Notes: generated by a model from the sequence alone, not told the origin. A DNA stretch of 64,000 bases from Rhizorhapis sp. SPR117 (GCF_021742065.1 NZ_JAKKIE010000013.1:1-64000), one strand, 5' to 3'. Shown: positions 9,237 through 18,561, counted from the stretch's first letter. Numbers and translations are program-made.

Positions 9237-9676
9237 AGGTTACGCCCTTTTATGCGGCCCTGCTGCTGGTCCTGGCAATCGCCGCCGGCAGCCTTGGCGC
9301 CTTCGCCACTGGCCGCTGGCTCGCAAATGAAGATGCGCCCCATGGCATGCATGACTTCGTGCACAAGGAGCTACATCTGACATCTGACCAGGAAGTCCGG
9401 CTGGATGTGCTTGAGCGGGATTTTGCCGTCGAGCGACGCAAGCTCGAACTGGCACTGCGCTCCGCCAATGCGGGACTTGCCCAGGCAATGAGCGAAGAGC
9501 ATCGTTACGGTCCCAAAGTGGGTGCCGCTATCGACGACGTCCACGCGCGGATGGGAGATCTCCAGAAAGCAACCGTTCGCCATGTCTTCAACATGCGCGC
9601 ATTGCTCGATCCCGGACAGCAGAAGGCATTCGACCGCGAGGTCAGCCAGGCGTTGACCAGCGAACCCAAGAACTAG
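9233..9676 (+). CDS. CnrX-like periplasmic metal sensor
   Basis: 147 residues: an N-terminal membrane anchor (residues 7-27) and an alpha-helical periplasmic domain. It keeps all five ligands described for CnrX: H40-x3-H44, E61, and H117-x3-M121. Each is exactly two positions lower than in CnrX (H42, H46, E63, H119, M123). It overlaps the anti-sigma gene by four bases (ATGA). Metal binding here should release the sigma factor at 9683 through the CnrY-like protein. The genes behind it are copper genes, so the physiological signal may be copper rather than nickel or cobalt. Confidence 0.85.
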   Translation: MKVTPFYAALLLVLAIAAGSLGAFATGRWLANEDAPHGMHDFVHKELHLTSDQEVRLDVLERDFAVERRKLELALRSANAGLAQAMSEEHRYGPKVGAAIDDVHARMGDLQKATVRHVFNMRALLDPGQQKAFDREVSQALTSEPKN

Positions 9677-9682
9677 CCGTTT

Positions 9683-10243
9683 GTGCTGGAGGCCCGGGAC
9701 AGTGATGAAGCGCAACAGCTTGCCGACGCTCGGGCCGGTGATCGCGGCGCGTTTGACCGGCTTGTCGCACGCCACGCTCCGAGACTGATCGGCCTCGCCG
9801 CGCGAATGCTTGGCGAGAAATCGGACGCCGAGGATGCCGTGCAAGACGCACTGGCCTCCGCCTGGTTGGCATTGCACCGTTTCGACCTCGATAAGCCTGC
9901 TGGCCCATGGCTTGCGACGATCACGATCAACAAATGCCGCGATGCCATGCGCCGCCGGCGTCTCGCGCGCCTGCTGAGCTTTGCGGCGGATCAAAGAGCC
10001 GATGACATCATCGATTTAAGTCCTGATCAGGAACAGCAGCTCGCCGAACGGCAGCTTCTGGCGCGGGTGCGGCGGGAAATCGCACGCCTGCCTCCCAAGC
10101 TCAAGGAGCCATTCGTCCTGGTCGTGTTCGATGACCGCAGCCAGGAGGAAGCGGCACGGATACTCGGTATCAGCAGGAAGTCGGTGGAAACGCGCATATA
10201 TCGCGCCCGAAATTTTCTTCGCGAAAAGTTTGAAATATTCTGA
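9683..10243 (+). CDS. ECF sigma factor, CnrH-like
   Basis: 186 residues, two-domain extracytoplasmic-function sigma factor. Region 2 is visible around SDAEDAVQDALASAW and the DNA-strand-opening segment with INKCRDAMRRRR; region 4 holds the helix-turn-helix EEAARILGISRKSVETRIY. The start is GTG at 9683, six bases after the sensor stop; no strong ribosome site is seen, so coupling to the upstream gene is likely. The end of the gene overlaps the promoter motif at 10242-10267 that serves copA. A paralogue is at 56993. Predicted to read the GAGGG-CGTAT promoters. Confidence 0.88.
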   Translation: MLEARDSDEAQQLADARAGDRGAFDRLVARHAPRLIGLAARMLGEKSDAEDAVQDALASAWLALHRFDLDKPAGPWLATITINKCRDAMRRRRLARLLSFAADQRADDIIDLSPDQEQQLAERQLLARVRREIARLPPKLKEPFVLVVFDDRSQEEAARILGISRKSVETRIYRARNFLREKFEIF

Positions 10244-10267
10244 GGGATTGCGCGTCCTGATCCGTAA
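10242..10267 (+). promoter_or_regulatory. ECF-type promoter for copAB
   Basis: GAGGGATTGC, 11 bases, CGTAA, overlapping the stop codon of the sigma gene. It lies 31 bases before the copA start at 10299 and has the same spacing as the other copies. Confidence 0.7.
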
Positions 10268-10298
10268 CCATCAGGGACATCCACATAAGGTTTCGATC

Positions 10299-12089
10299 AT
10301 GCCGATACTCAATCGACGAAAATTTCTTGTCCATGGTACCGCCGCGATGGGCGCTCTGGGCCTTGCCCAAACGATGCCTGCCTGGGCGCGTGGCGGCGCG
10401 CTGGCGCGCAAGGGCAGCGACGTGCTGTCGGGCGAGCATCTCACGATGACTGTTGCCGACGCCTCGTTCCTCACCGGTACGCGCCATGGCCCGGCGGTTA
10501 CCGTAAACGGCACCATTCCCGGCCCACTCGTCCGCCTGAAGGAAGGCCAGAATCTTGTCGTCGATCTCGTAAACGCCAGCTCGGAAGGAACTTCGATCCA
10601 CTGGCACGGCATGCTCGTCCCGTTTCTGATGGACGGTGTGCCAGGCGTGACCATGGCTGCGGTGAAGCCCGGCGAGACTTTTCGCTATGAATTCCCAATC
10701 CGCCAAGCTGGCACCTATTGGTGGCACGCGCACACGCTGCAGGAACCGATGGGGCACTACGGCCCGATCATCATCGATCCGATCGAACCCGATCCCTTCA
10801 CCTATGAGCGTGAATATGTGCTGATGTTGTCCGACTGGTCGCCGATGCGTCCCATGACGATCATGAAGAAGCTGAGAGTCGGCGAGGGATACTTCAACTA
10901 CAACAAGACAACGGCGACCGACGACTATCCATTGAGCGGCGCGGACCGGCGGATGTGGGCCAAGATGCGCATGAGCCCGACCGACATCGCCGATGTTTCG
11001 GGCGCGACCTACACTTACCTCGTGAATGGGTACGGCCCCGATGACGGGCTGGAACTCGCCTTTAATCCGGGCGAACGCATCCGCCTCAGGATCATAAACG
11101 GCTCGGCGATGACCTTCTTCAATGTCCGAATCCCAGGCTTGCCGATGTCGGTCGTGTCTGCTGACGGACAGAATGTGCGTCCCGTCGAAACCGACGAATT
11201 CCAGATCGGCGTTGCCGAGACCTACGACGTGATCATCGAGCCCAAGGGTGTCGACGCCTTTGCTTTCGTGGCTGAAGCGGCGGACCGTTCGGGCATGGGC
11301 CTTGCGATGCTGACCACCCGGCCGGGCTCCAGGGCTGCCGTTCCCGCCCTGCGTGCTCCGCCACTGTTGACGATGGCCGACATGGGAATGACCCATGGGA
11401 CAGGCACTGATCACGGTGGCTCGGGAACCCCGGCCATGGACCATTCCGCGATGGGAGGGATGGACCACGGCGCAATGGCGGGCATGGATCATGGCGCCGC
11501 CGGCTCGAGCATGTCGATGTCGGGCATGAACATGCGCGATACCTCGCTCCTCCCGCCCAACGTCAAGGTGGGTCCTGGTCTCGACATGGTGGCAATGAAT
11601 CCTGTCGACCGGATGGGCGATCCCGGCATCGGGCTCGACGATGTGGGTCACCGGGTCCTGACCTACCGGCAGCTGGTTGCCGCCAAGCCCAATCCCGACC
11701 CCCGCAAACCTTCACGCCTAAAGGAGATCCACCTGACCGGGAACATGGAGCGCTACATGTGGTCGTTCGACGGCAAGAAATTTTCCGCCGTCACCGACGA
11801 TCCCATCCGCTTCGCCTTCAACGAGCGCGTGCGCGTGCGGCTTATCAACGATACAATGATGGCGCATCCGATCCATCTGCACGGCCATTTCTTCGAACTG
11901 GTCAACGGCCATGATGGCTATCAGCCGCTCAAACACACAGTCAATGTCCAGCCGGGAGGCAGCGCGACGTTCGACCTGACGGCAAACGAGCCAGGCGACT
12001 GGGCGTTTCACTGCCACCTCTTCTATCACATGCACCAGGGAATGTTCCAAGTCGTCACCGTCCGCCCGCTGCAGGAAGGAGCCAAGTAA
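10299..12089 (+). CDS. copA: periplasmic multicopper oxidase CopA
   Basis: Cu(I)-oxidising or copper-sequestering multicopper oxidase, 596 residues. The twin-arginine signal RRKFLVHGTAAMG shows Tat export as a folded protein. Copper motifs: SIHWHGM (residues 99-105), TYWWHAH (139-145), HPIHLHGHFFE and the C-terminal HCHLFYHMHQGM with the type 1 ligands. A Met/His-rich insert with repeated MDHxAM units lies around residues 365-410 and would bind extra copper. ATG at 10299 is preceded by AAGG. Its TAA overlaps the ATG of copB (TAATG), so the two are coupled. Expression likely from the ECF-type promoter at 10242. Confidence 0.95.
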   Translation: MPILNRRKFLVHGTAAMGALGLAQTMPAWARGGALARKGSDVLSGEHLTMTVADASFLTGTRHGPAVTVNGTIPGPLVRLKEGQNLVVDLVNASSEGTSIHWHGMLVPFLMDGVPGVTMAAVKPGETFRYEFPIRQAGTYWWHAHTLQEPMGHYGPIIIDPIEPDPFTYEREYVLMLSDWSPMRPMTIMKKLRVGEGYFNYNKTTATDDYPLSGADRRMWAKMRMSPTDIADVSGATYTYLVNGYGPDDGLELAFNPGERIRLRIINGSAMTFFNVRIPGLPMSVVSADGQNVRPVETDEFQIGVAETYDVIIEPKGVDAFAFVAEAADRSGMGLAMLTTRPGSRAAVPALRAPPLLTMADMGMTHGTGTDHGGSGTPAMDHSAMGGMDHGAMAGMDHGAAGSSMSMSGMNMRDTSLLPPNVKVGPGLDMVAMNPVDRMGDPGIGLDDVGHRVLTYRQLVAAKPNPDPRKPSRLKEIHLTGNMERYMWSFDGKKFSAVTDDPIRFAFNERVRVRLINDTMMAHPIHLHGHFFELVNGHDGYQPLKHTVNVQPGGSATFDLTANEPGDWAFHCHLFYHMHQGMFQVVTVRPLQEGAK

Positions 12090-13120
12090 TGAGGTATCTC
12101 CTCTCCCTGCCGCTGCTGCTGGCTGCCAGTCCAGCCATCGCCCAGGATCATTCCGGTCACGCCGACCATGATCCGGCAGCCCAGATGCCAATGCCGTCCG
12201 ACAAATCCGATGGGGACAAGAGTTCGTCAGCTGATGGTCCGGCAGCCGACACTCCAGCAGGCATGGATGGCATGGGCCACCAGATGATGGACCACGGCTC
12301 CATGGATCATGGCGCGATGGATTCCATCGACATGCAGCATGCCGGTGACGCGGCAGCCTCGACCACGGAGGACCCTCCACAATCGTCCCCGCCGGCGGAA
12401 GCCTTTTCGGGGCCGGCCTTTGCCGCGGACCGGTATGTCGGGGCCGATGTGATGGCGGAATCGCGCGGCGAGGTCGTTCGCGAGGTCAGTGGAATGCCGG
12501 TCTTCTGGTTCCAGGCGGATCGCGCCGAATACCGCGCCCGCGAGAACAAGGACGGCTATCTCTGGGACGTCCAGGGCTATTACGGCGGGCACACAGACAA
12601 GCTCTGGTTCAAGAGCGAGGGCGAGGGCAGCTTCGGCGAAAAGCCGGAATCGGCCGAAGTCCAGGCGCTGTGGAGCCACGCCATCGGCCCGTGGTTCGAC
12701 CTGCAGGCGGGCGTCCGCCAGGATCTTGTGGGTCCGTCCCGAACACATGCGGTGATCGGCGTACAGGGCCTCGTGCCTTATCAGTTCCAATTGGATGCAG
12801 CGGCGTTCGTTTCGAACAAGGGCGATGTGACAGCGCGGATCGAAGGAGAACTCGACCAACGCATCACTCAGCGACTGATCCTGCAACCCCGTGCGGAAAT
12901 CAATCTTGCTGCTCAGGATGTTCCCGAACTTGGTATCGGCGCAGGGCTCGACCGGGCCGAGCTCGGCATTCGTCTGCGCTACGAATTCGCACGCGAGTTC
13001 GCACCTTATATCGGGATCGATCAGGAGTGGAAGCTTGGCCAGAGTGCGGACTATGCGCGCGCTGCGGGTGAAAAGCCACGCGTGACGAATTTCGTTGCAG
13101 GTGTTCGGTTCTGGTTCTGA
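12089..13120 (+). CDS. copB: outer-membrane copper resistance protein CopB
   Basis: 343 residues. A Sec signal (LLLAASPAIAQDHSGH) is followed by about 90 residues rich in Met, His and Asp (MDGMGHQMMDHGSMDHGAM), then the conserved CopB beta-barrel domain from about residue 110 (VMAESRGEVVREVSGMPVFWFQADR) to a C-terminal Phe (VRFWF) typical of outer-membrane proteins. Works with CopA in periplasmic copper detoxification; the transport route is not established. Starts at 12089 overlapping copA. Confidence 0.93.
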   Translation: MRYLLSLPLLLAASPAIAQDHSGHADHDPAAQMPMPSDKSDGDKSSSADGPAADTPAGMDGMGHQMMDHGSMDHGAMDSIDMQHAGDAAASTTEDPPQSSPPAEAFSGPAFAADRYVGADVMAESRGEVVREVSGMPVFWFQADRAEYRARENKDGYLWDVQGYYGGHTDKLWFKSEGEGSFGEKPESAEVQALWSHAIGPWFDLQAGVRQDLVGPSRTHAVIGVQGLVPYQFQLDAAAFVSNKGDVTARIEGELDQRITQRLILQPRAEINLAAQDVPELGIGAGLDRAELGIRLRYEFAREFAPYIGIDQEWKLGQSADYARAAGEKPRVTNFVAGVRFWF

Positions 13121-13587
13121 CTGGTGAGTTCCGGAGCCAATGTCGTGCCGTCCCCATGAACCATGGCATCCCACAATAGCCGGAAGGTAGAACTTGCCGA
13201 CCGTGGAAGTGCGGCGATCGCCAGCCTGACCGTTGCGATCGCCGCCTCCAGGGCCGGTGAGGCCCGGATGCGAAACCGATCAGACGAGCCGTTTCCACCC
13301 TCTCCGGCGGGCCGGACTGGGAAGGTCCATCCGGACGTGAGCGGCGGCGAGCTAAAGTGCGAGGCCAGCCCTGGTACCGGCTGGGCGATTTTGCGCGAGC
13401 GTCATTCAATCAGCTCGAGAGTGGGCTCCTACAGCGAAACACTCGTGGCAGCCGCATGGGAATTGCCGACCGGACCTTGCTGAACGTTCACCCGCGCTTG
13501 ACCCAGATCAAGGAATTCGATCGCGCTTGCATTAATGCAACTTATTCTTATTAGCGTTCGCAAAGTGACCCGGGGAAAGAAAATTTC
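13121..13587. other. intergenic region, possible gene remnants
   Basis: About 470 bases without a gene I can support. Short open frames exist on both strands (for example 13357-13554 rightwards) but lack ribosome sites and family features; they may be decayed sequence. The right end holds an AT-rich Fur-box-like element close to the receptor gene. Confidence 0.4.
13536..13556. promoter_or_regulatory. Fur-box-like element upstream of TonB receptor
   Basis: TGCAACTTATTCTTATTAGC has an AT-rich core with ATT repeats in an otherwise GC-rich region, ending 31 bases before the receptor ATG. It resembles iron-regulator (Fur-type) boxes, which fits a FecA-like receptor. It is not a perfect match to any consensus I know. 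Confidence 0.4.
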
Positions 13588-15837
13588 ATGAAGCTGCAAT
13601 TCCACAGGCGCGCCGCGCTGCCGGCCCTCCTTGCGCCGATTATTGCGTGGAGTGCCTCCGCCTCTGCCGAAGAAGGGAGCCTTGAAGGCGGCGCCCCGGT
13701 GAATGAAGCGATTCTGGTAATCGCCTCCAAGCCAGAAGCATTCGAAATTGGCGGTTCGATCCAGTTCCTCGATGCAGAAGATCTCGCCGAATTCTCCTAT
13801 TCAGACCCAAATCGGGTTCTGCGCCAGGTTCCGGGCGTGAACATTCAGGAAGAGGACGGCTTCGGTCTCAGGCCGAATATCGGCATTCGCGGATCGGGCA
13901 GCGATCGCTCGGCGCGCATCGCATTGATGGAAGACGGCGTGCTGATTGCGCCCGCGCCCTATGCCGCCCCTTCGGCCTACTACTTCCCGCAAATCGCTCG
14001 CATGTCGGCCGTCGAGGTCTCCAAGGGACCGGCCGCGATCAAATACGGGCCGATGACCGTCGGCGGCGCCCTGAACCTGATTTCCACGCCGATCCCCGAC
14101 GAGGGCAGCGGCTTTGCCGAACTCCTTGCCGGCACCGATGAGGCCCGTCGGGCCCATGGCTGGGCCGGTGGGTGGACCACGCCTTCCGACGGTCTCGAAG
14201 CGGGCGCGCTGATCGAGGGGCTTTATGAGCATTCGGGGGGCTTCAAGCGCATCGATATCGGCGGCGACACGGGTTTCGAAATCACGGATATCGTCGCCAA
14301 GCTCGGACTGCGCAGCACCGATCAGCGCCACGCCGTGGAATTCAAGTTCCAGACCTATGACGAGACGAGTTCGGAAACTTATCTTGGTCTTACGCTCGAT
14401 GATTTCCAAGCGTCGCCATACCGGCGCTACAATGCCAGTCAGCTCGACGAGATGAATGCCGAGCACCAGACCTATCAATTGAGCTACCGTTTCCGCCCGT
14501 CCGATGCTCTGGGCTTCACTGTCGTTGCCTATCGCAACGACACCAAGCGGGCGTGGTACAAGCTCAACGATGTGCGCGATTCCGCCAATACCGGCTGGAA
14601 TTCGATCAGCGGCGTCGTATCCGATCCAGTAACATTCGCGGCCCAGATGGCGGACTTTGTCGGCGCGCCGGGATATACGGGGAGAGCCAACGGGCTAAGA
14701 GCGCGGAACAACAACCGCAAATATCAGTCGACCGGCATCCAGGGTGTACTCGAAGCCGGCTTCGCCACCGGCGCGGCAACGCATGAGCTGGAAATCTCCG
14801 CGCGCTATCACGAAGACGAGGAAGACCGGTTTCAGCAGGACGACGTCTATCAGATGGCCAACGGCCGGATGCTTCTCACCTCGGCGGGCGCACCCGGCAG
14901 CAATTCCAACCGGCTGGGCGAGGCACAGGCATGGGCATTCTTCATACGTGACACGATCACGCTTGGCGACGTCACCCTGACGCCGGGCTTGCGCTACGAA
15001 ACGATCGATCTGAAGCGGACGGACTGGTCCGGAACCGATCCGGAACGGACGACGCCCACATCCGTCAGAAAGTCGAATGTCGATGTCTGGATACCCGGAA
15101 TCGCGGCCTCTTGGGAGTTTGCGCCCGGAATGCGCCTGGTCGCCGGCGCGAATCGCGGTTTCGCGAGCCCCGGTCCCGGCTCCACCGTCAATGCCGAGAC
15201 CTCTTGGAACTACGAAACGGGGCTGAAGCTCGCTCGGAATGGCTGGCATGGAGAGGTCATTGGCTTTTTCAATGATTATTCGAACCTGGTCGGCACCTGC
15301 ACGAACTCCACCGGCGGCAATTGCACGATCGGCGACCAGTTCGACGGCGGCGCGGTCCATGTGAAGGGCGTCGAACTGACGGGCGGCTACACGATCGGCG
15401 GCATAGCCGAACAGGGCTTCGCCGTGCCGGTTTCCATCGTCTACACCCTTACCGACGCCGAGTTCCGCACGTCGTTCGAAAGCGGTTACGAGCCCTGGGG
15501 AACGGTCGAGAGAGGGGACCGGCTGCCTTATCTGCCGCGTCACCAGCTGACCCTGAACGCCGGGGTGGAACTGGACAAGGCCAGGCTCTCGGCAACGCTC
15601 AATCTGATCAGCAAGGCCCGCGCGACAGCGGGATCGGGGGCAATACCCGCCTCCGGGAAAGTCGACAGTCGCGCGCTCGTCGATCTCGCGGCCGAGTGGG
15701 ACGTTTTCAAGCCGCTTTCGATATTCGCCAGCGTAACCAACCTGTTAGACAAGGCCTACAACGTCGCCTTCTCGCCTGCCGGCGCGCGTCCCGGTGCGCC
15801 CCGCATGGTGATGGGGGGCATCAGAACCCGGTTCTGA
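13588..15837 (+). CDS. TonB-dependent receptor, FecA-like
   Basis: 749-residue outer-membrane receptor. A signal peptide (residues 1-27), a TonB-box-like stretch (EAILVIAS, near residue 40), the plug domain (about 50-165, with DPNRVLRQVPGVN and the GIRGSGSDRSARIALMEDG region) and a 22-strand barrel ending in Phe (GGIRTRF) are visible. The plug resembles ferric-citrate receptor FecA. Substrate is likely a metal chelate. No FecIR-type regulator sits beside it and there is no N-terminal signalling domain, so control is probably by the Fur-like element. Located between the copper genes and two secreted proteins; co-transcription with those is not evident. Confidence 0.88.
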   Translation: MKLQFHRRAALPALLAPIIAWSASASAEEGSLEGGAPVNEAILVIASKPEAFEIGGSIQFLDAEDLAEFSYSDPNRVLRQVPGVNIQEEDGFGLRPNIGIRGSGSDRSARIALMEDGVLIAPAPYAAPSAYYFPQIARMSAVEVSKGPAAIKYGPMTVGGALNLISTPIPDEGSGFAELLAGTDEARRAHGWAGGWTTPSDGLEAGALIEGLYEHSGGFKRIDIGGDTGFEITDIVAKLGLRSTDQRHAVEFKFQTYDETSSETYLGLTLDDFQASPYRRYNASQLDEMNAEHQTYQLSYRFRPSDALGFTVVAYRNDTKRAWYKLNDVRDSANTGWNSISGVVSDPVTFAAQMADFVGAPGYTGRANGLRARNNNRKYQSTGIQGVLEAGFATGAATHELEISARYHEDEEDRFQQDDVYQMANGRMLLTSAGAPGSNSNRLGEAQAWAFFIRDTITLGDVTLTPGLRYETIDLKRTDWSGTDPERTTPTSVRKSNVDVWIPGIAASWEFAPGMRLVAGANRGFASPGPGSTVNAETSWNYETGLKLARNGWHGEVIGFFNDYSNLVGTCTNSTGGNCTIGDQFDGGAVHVKGVELTGGYTIGGIAEQGFAVPVSIVYTLTDAEFRTSFESGYEPWGTVERGDRLPYLPRHQLTLNAGVELDKARLSATLNLISKARATAGSGAIPASGKVDSRALVDLAAEWDVFKPLSIFASVTNLLDKAYNVAFSPAGARPGAPRMVMGGIRTRF

Positions 15838-16246
15838 TAACACCCAGTACAGGTTGCGCCACGGCAGTCGACAAACTCGCTCGAGCGGCTAACTCCAGGG
15901 CAGTTGGTGTAGAACTTCATGTAAGACTTGATGATCCCGCCGAGCGGGTAACTCCGCTGATTACCCTTGATGGCGCAAGCCGCGGCGAGACCGCATGTGC
16001 GTACGCACGCGATGCTCGTCGATGATGCCCTCACGCCCCTGACGGCTGCGGCACCAGTGCAGGTCACCACCGTCAACAGGGTTGCGCGCGCCAACAACGA
16101 AATCGAGCTCACCGATGAATTCGGCGCGACGATCACCAAGGTATTGAACGAAGATGCTGCCGGATGATCTGGAAATTCGCGGTTCGATGTAACTCTGCGC
16201 CTGGCTGCGCGTCCTATCGATAGGGCAAAGCAGAAAGGAGCGCGCC
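15838..16246. other. intergenic region after TonB receptor
   Basis: About 400 bases. A 66-codon frame at 15967-16167 and overlapping frames have no clear ribosome site and no known family; phrases in different frames look partly protein-like, as in a decayed gene. I see no repeat or RNA gene. Confidence 0.35.
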
Positions 16247-16735
16247 ATGATCTCGAAACCGGGCCGGAACCACTGGCGATTGGCCGGGCTGGCCAGTATT
16301 CTCCCGGCGCTGTTTTTTGCCGTTCCAGGCCACGCTGGAGTGGTGAATGGCGTCCAGACTGCCGATGGCCTCACGATCAATCTCGGCGTCGTTCCGGCGG
16401 CCGTCGTACAGGCGCATCCGACAGATCATCCTGAGCCCGGCATGCATGGCGGTACTCCAGGAAGAAGCATCCACAACATGCATCTTGTCGTCGCAGTCTT
16501 CGACGCCACTGGCGCCCGCGTCACCAAGGCCTCTGTGGCGGCGCATATCTTTGAGCAGGGCGGACGGCAGTGGAAAGTTCCGCTTCGACCGATGATAATC
16601 AACGGCGCTCTGACCTTTGGCGGCTACACCGCCTTCCCCAAAGATACCGATTACCGGATCGGCATCAGCGTGCAGCGCCCTCAGCCAAAAAGGCGAAACC
16701 CTATAACGGTGCATTTCACATGGGCGCACGACTGA
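16247..16735 (+). CDS. secreted protein of unknown function, tandem copy 1
   Basis: 162 residues with a Sec signal (LPALFFAVPGHAG). The mature protein begins GVVNGVQTADGLTINLGVVPA and contains HPTDHPEPGMHGG and NMHLVVAVFD, followed by a beta-rich region ending in VTVHFTW-like sequence. The His/Met content and short beta-sandwich look resemble small periplasmic copper- or iron-binding proteins, but no family is recognised with confidence. GAAAGGAG upstream supports the ATG. A paralogue follows at 16929 with about half of the residues shared. Function unknown. Confidence 0.75.
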   Translation: MISKPGRNHWRLAGLASILPALFFAVPGHAGVVNGVQTADGLTINLGVVPAAVVQAHPTDHPEPGMHGGTPGRSIHNMHLVVAVFDATGARVTKASVAAHIFEQGGRQWKVPLRPMIINGALTFGGYTAFPKDTDYRIGISVQRPQPKRRNPITVHFTWAHD

Positions 16736-16928
16736 ACTCGGTCGCTCACAAGCGAATGGATGCGTCGTACAGAACGACGTCCCGATCAGTGTCGTCGCAT
16801 TGGGCTATGGTTTCAATCGCCAGGAAGTTGACACAGGTGGCGCATGATGAACCAAAAACTGCATCGTTTAATGTAACATTGAGCCAAGAAAGGCGTCCTT
16901 TTGATCGGGCCATGAACTGGAGGATGCC

Positions 16929-17459
16929 ATGAACTCGAAAGCAGGCCGCTTCTCGCACAAAATCCTTGCAATGGCTGGCCTTGCCGGAATTCTATTTGCT
17001 CCGGGCGCGAGCAATGCCGGTGTGGTGGATGGCGTCCAGACCGCCGATGGCCTCACAATATATCTAGGCGTAGTTCCCGCCGCAGTCGTGCGGGGGCATC
17101 CCACGGGCCATCCCGAAGCGCAGATGCATGGCGGCGCAGCGGGCCGCAGCTCTCACAGCATGCATATTGTCGCTGCAGTGTTCGACAAGTCTTCCGGGGC
17201 ACGGATTACAAATGCAAACGTCGTTGCGCATATACTCGAACCCGGCGGAATACAGAGATCGATACGGTTGCAGCCGATGACCGTCGAAGGCGCGCTTACC
17301 TATGGTGGTTATACAACCTTTGCCCGCGGCATTGACTATCGGATCGGCATCCGCGTCGAAAGACCGCCACATATGCCTCCCCAGCCGATGCAGCATCTCC
17401 CGCATCCGATGCATCGCGTTGCGTCAGTGACAGCGCATTTCACCTACACGCATGACTGA
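16929..17459 (+). CDS. secreted protein of unknown function, tandem copy 2
   Basis: 176 residues, paralogue of the preceding protein: signal peptide ending SNAG, then GVVDGVQTADGLTIYLGVVPA, HPTGHPEAQMHGG and SMHIVAAVFD, with the same C-terminal FTYTHD ending. It differs by an insertion rich in Pro, His and Met (about residues 144-163, PPHMPPQPMQHLPHPMHR), which could add metal ligands. It overlaps no gene; the type II GAPDH starts 34 bases downstream and may be co-transcribed. Confidence 0.75.
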   Translation: MNSKAGRFSHKILAMAGLAGILFAPGASNAGVVDGVQTADGLTIYLGVVPAAVVRGHPTGHPEAQMHGGAAGRSSHSMHIVAAVFDKSSGARITNANVVAHILEPGGIQRSIRLQPMTVEGALTYGGYTTFARGIDYRIGIRVERPPHMPPQPMQHLPHPMHRVASVTAHFTYTHD

Positions 17460-17493
17460 ACCCAATCACCTCAAAAAGTCGGAAGGATCGAGC

Positions 17494-18552
17494 ATGTCGA
17501 CAGCAGATCAGATCAAAGTGGGAATCGTCGGTTACGGCGTCATCGGTCGACGCGTGGCCGAGTCGGTCTTGCTCCAGCCTGACATGGCCCTGGCCGGTGT
17601 TGCCGACGTCGCGGCCGACTGGCGCGTGGCGCAGGTCACGCACCACGGGACACCATTATTCGCGGCAAGCGGTGAGGGCAGGGCGGCAATGGAGACAGCA
17701 GGTCTTGCGGTTGCTGGTTCGCTCGCCGATCTCGTCGGGATGGCCGATGTGGTTGTGGATTGCACGCCAAAGCGGCGCGGAGCTGCGAATGCCGAGCTCT
17801 ATCGACGCTTGGGCAAGCCGTTCATCGTCCAGGGCGGCGAGAAGCATGAGGTTGCCGGCCACTCCTTCGTTGCCGAGGCGAGTTATGCAGGGGCGCTCGG
17901 CCGGGAAGCCACCCGCGTCGTCTCCTGCAACACCACATCGATCGTTCGCACGCTCGGGGCGCTTAAGCGGGCGGGGCTTCTGGTGAAAGCCCGCGGCACA
18001 TTGCTCCGTCGAACCACCGATCCCTGGGAAAGTCACCTCGGGGGCATTGTCAACACGCTTGTCCCGGAACCGCAGCTCCCAAGTCATCAGGGGCCGGATG
18101 CGCGCGCGGTCGATCCCGATCTCGATGTCGTGACACTTGCGATTCAAGTCCCCGAGACGCTCGGTCATCTTCACGCCTGGAGTGTCGAACTGACCCGACC
18201 TGCTTCCAAAGAGGAAATACTGGCGGCGTTTTCCGCTTCCTCCCGCATTCTGCTCGTTGATGGCCGCTCAGGATTGTCAGCGCTGAACGCGATCAAGGAG
18301 TGGATGGCCGATGAGGGGAGGCCTCATGCCAATCTCTATGAGGTGGCATTGTGGAGCAACCTGCTCGCCGTCGATGGCCGTGAACTCTTCTACAGCTACA
18401 TGGTCGATAATCAGGCCATCGTCATTCCCGAAACGATCGACGCGATCCGGGCGCTCGCCGGACGTCAAGCCGACCCTACAACGTCAATTGCCCTTACCAA
18501 TCAAACGCTAGGGATCGGATCGTTGAGGAGCCCCGGGCAGCCTATGGAATGA
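17494..18552 (+). CDS. type II (archaeal-type) glyceraldehyde-3-phosphate dehydrogenase
   Basis: 352 residues. The N-terminal Rossmann motif VGIVGYGVIGRRVAESV (residues 9-25) and the catalytic SCNTTS with Cys145 are those of the archaeal class of GAPDH, which uses NAD(P) and is rare in bacteria, rather than the common GapA. I start it at 17494 because GGAAGGA lies 9 bases before that ATG; an upstream ATG at 17452 would overlap the preceding gene. It would oxidise glyceraldehyde 3-phosphate to 1,3-bisphosphoglycerate. Its company with PfkB, AMP phosphorylase and lactate dehydrogenase elsewhere in the window suggests an accessory carbon pathway (inference). Confidence 0.82.
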   Translation: MSTADQIKVGIVGYGVIGRRVAESVLLQPDMALAGVADVAADWRVAQVTHHGTPLFAASGEGRAAMETAGLAVAGSLADLVGMADVVVDCTPKRRGAANAELYRRLGKPFIVQGGEKHEVAGHSFVAEASYAGALGREATRVVSCNTTSIVRTLGALKRAGLLVKARGTLLRRTTDPWESHLGGIVNTLVPEPQLPSHQGPDARAVDPDLDVVTLAIQVPETLGHLHAWSVELTRPASKEEILAAFSASSRILLVDGRSGLSALNAIKEWMADEGRPHANLYEVALWSNLLAVDGRELFYSYMVDNQAIVIPETIDAIRALAGRQADPTTSIALTNQTLGIGSLRSPGQPME

Positions 18553-18561
18553 AAATCGGCA

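Noticed and set aside
10170..11651. 493-codon minus-strand frame opposite the multicopper oxidase
   Set aside because: His-rich content simply mirrors the codons of the oxidase; no domain and no start signal.
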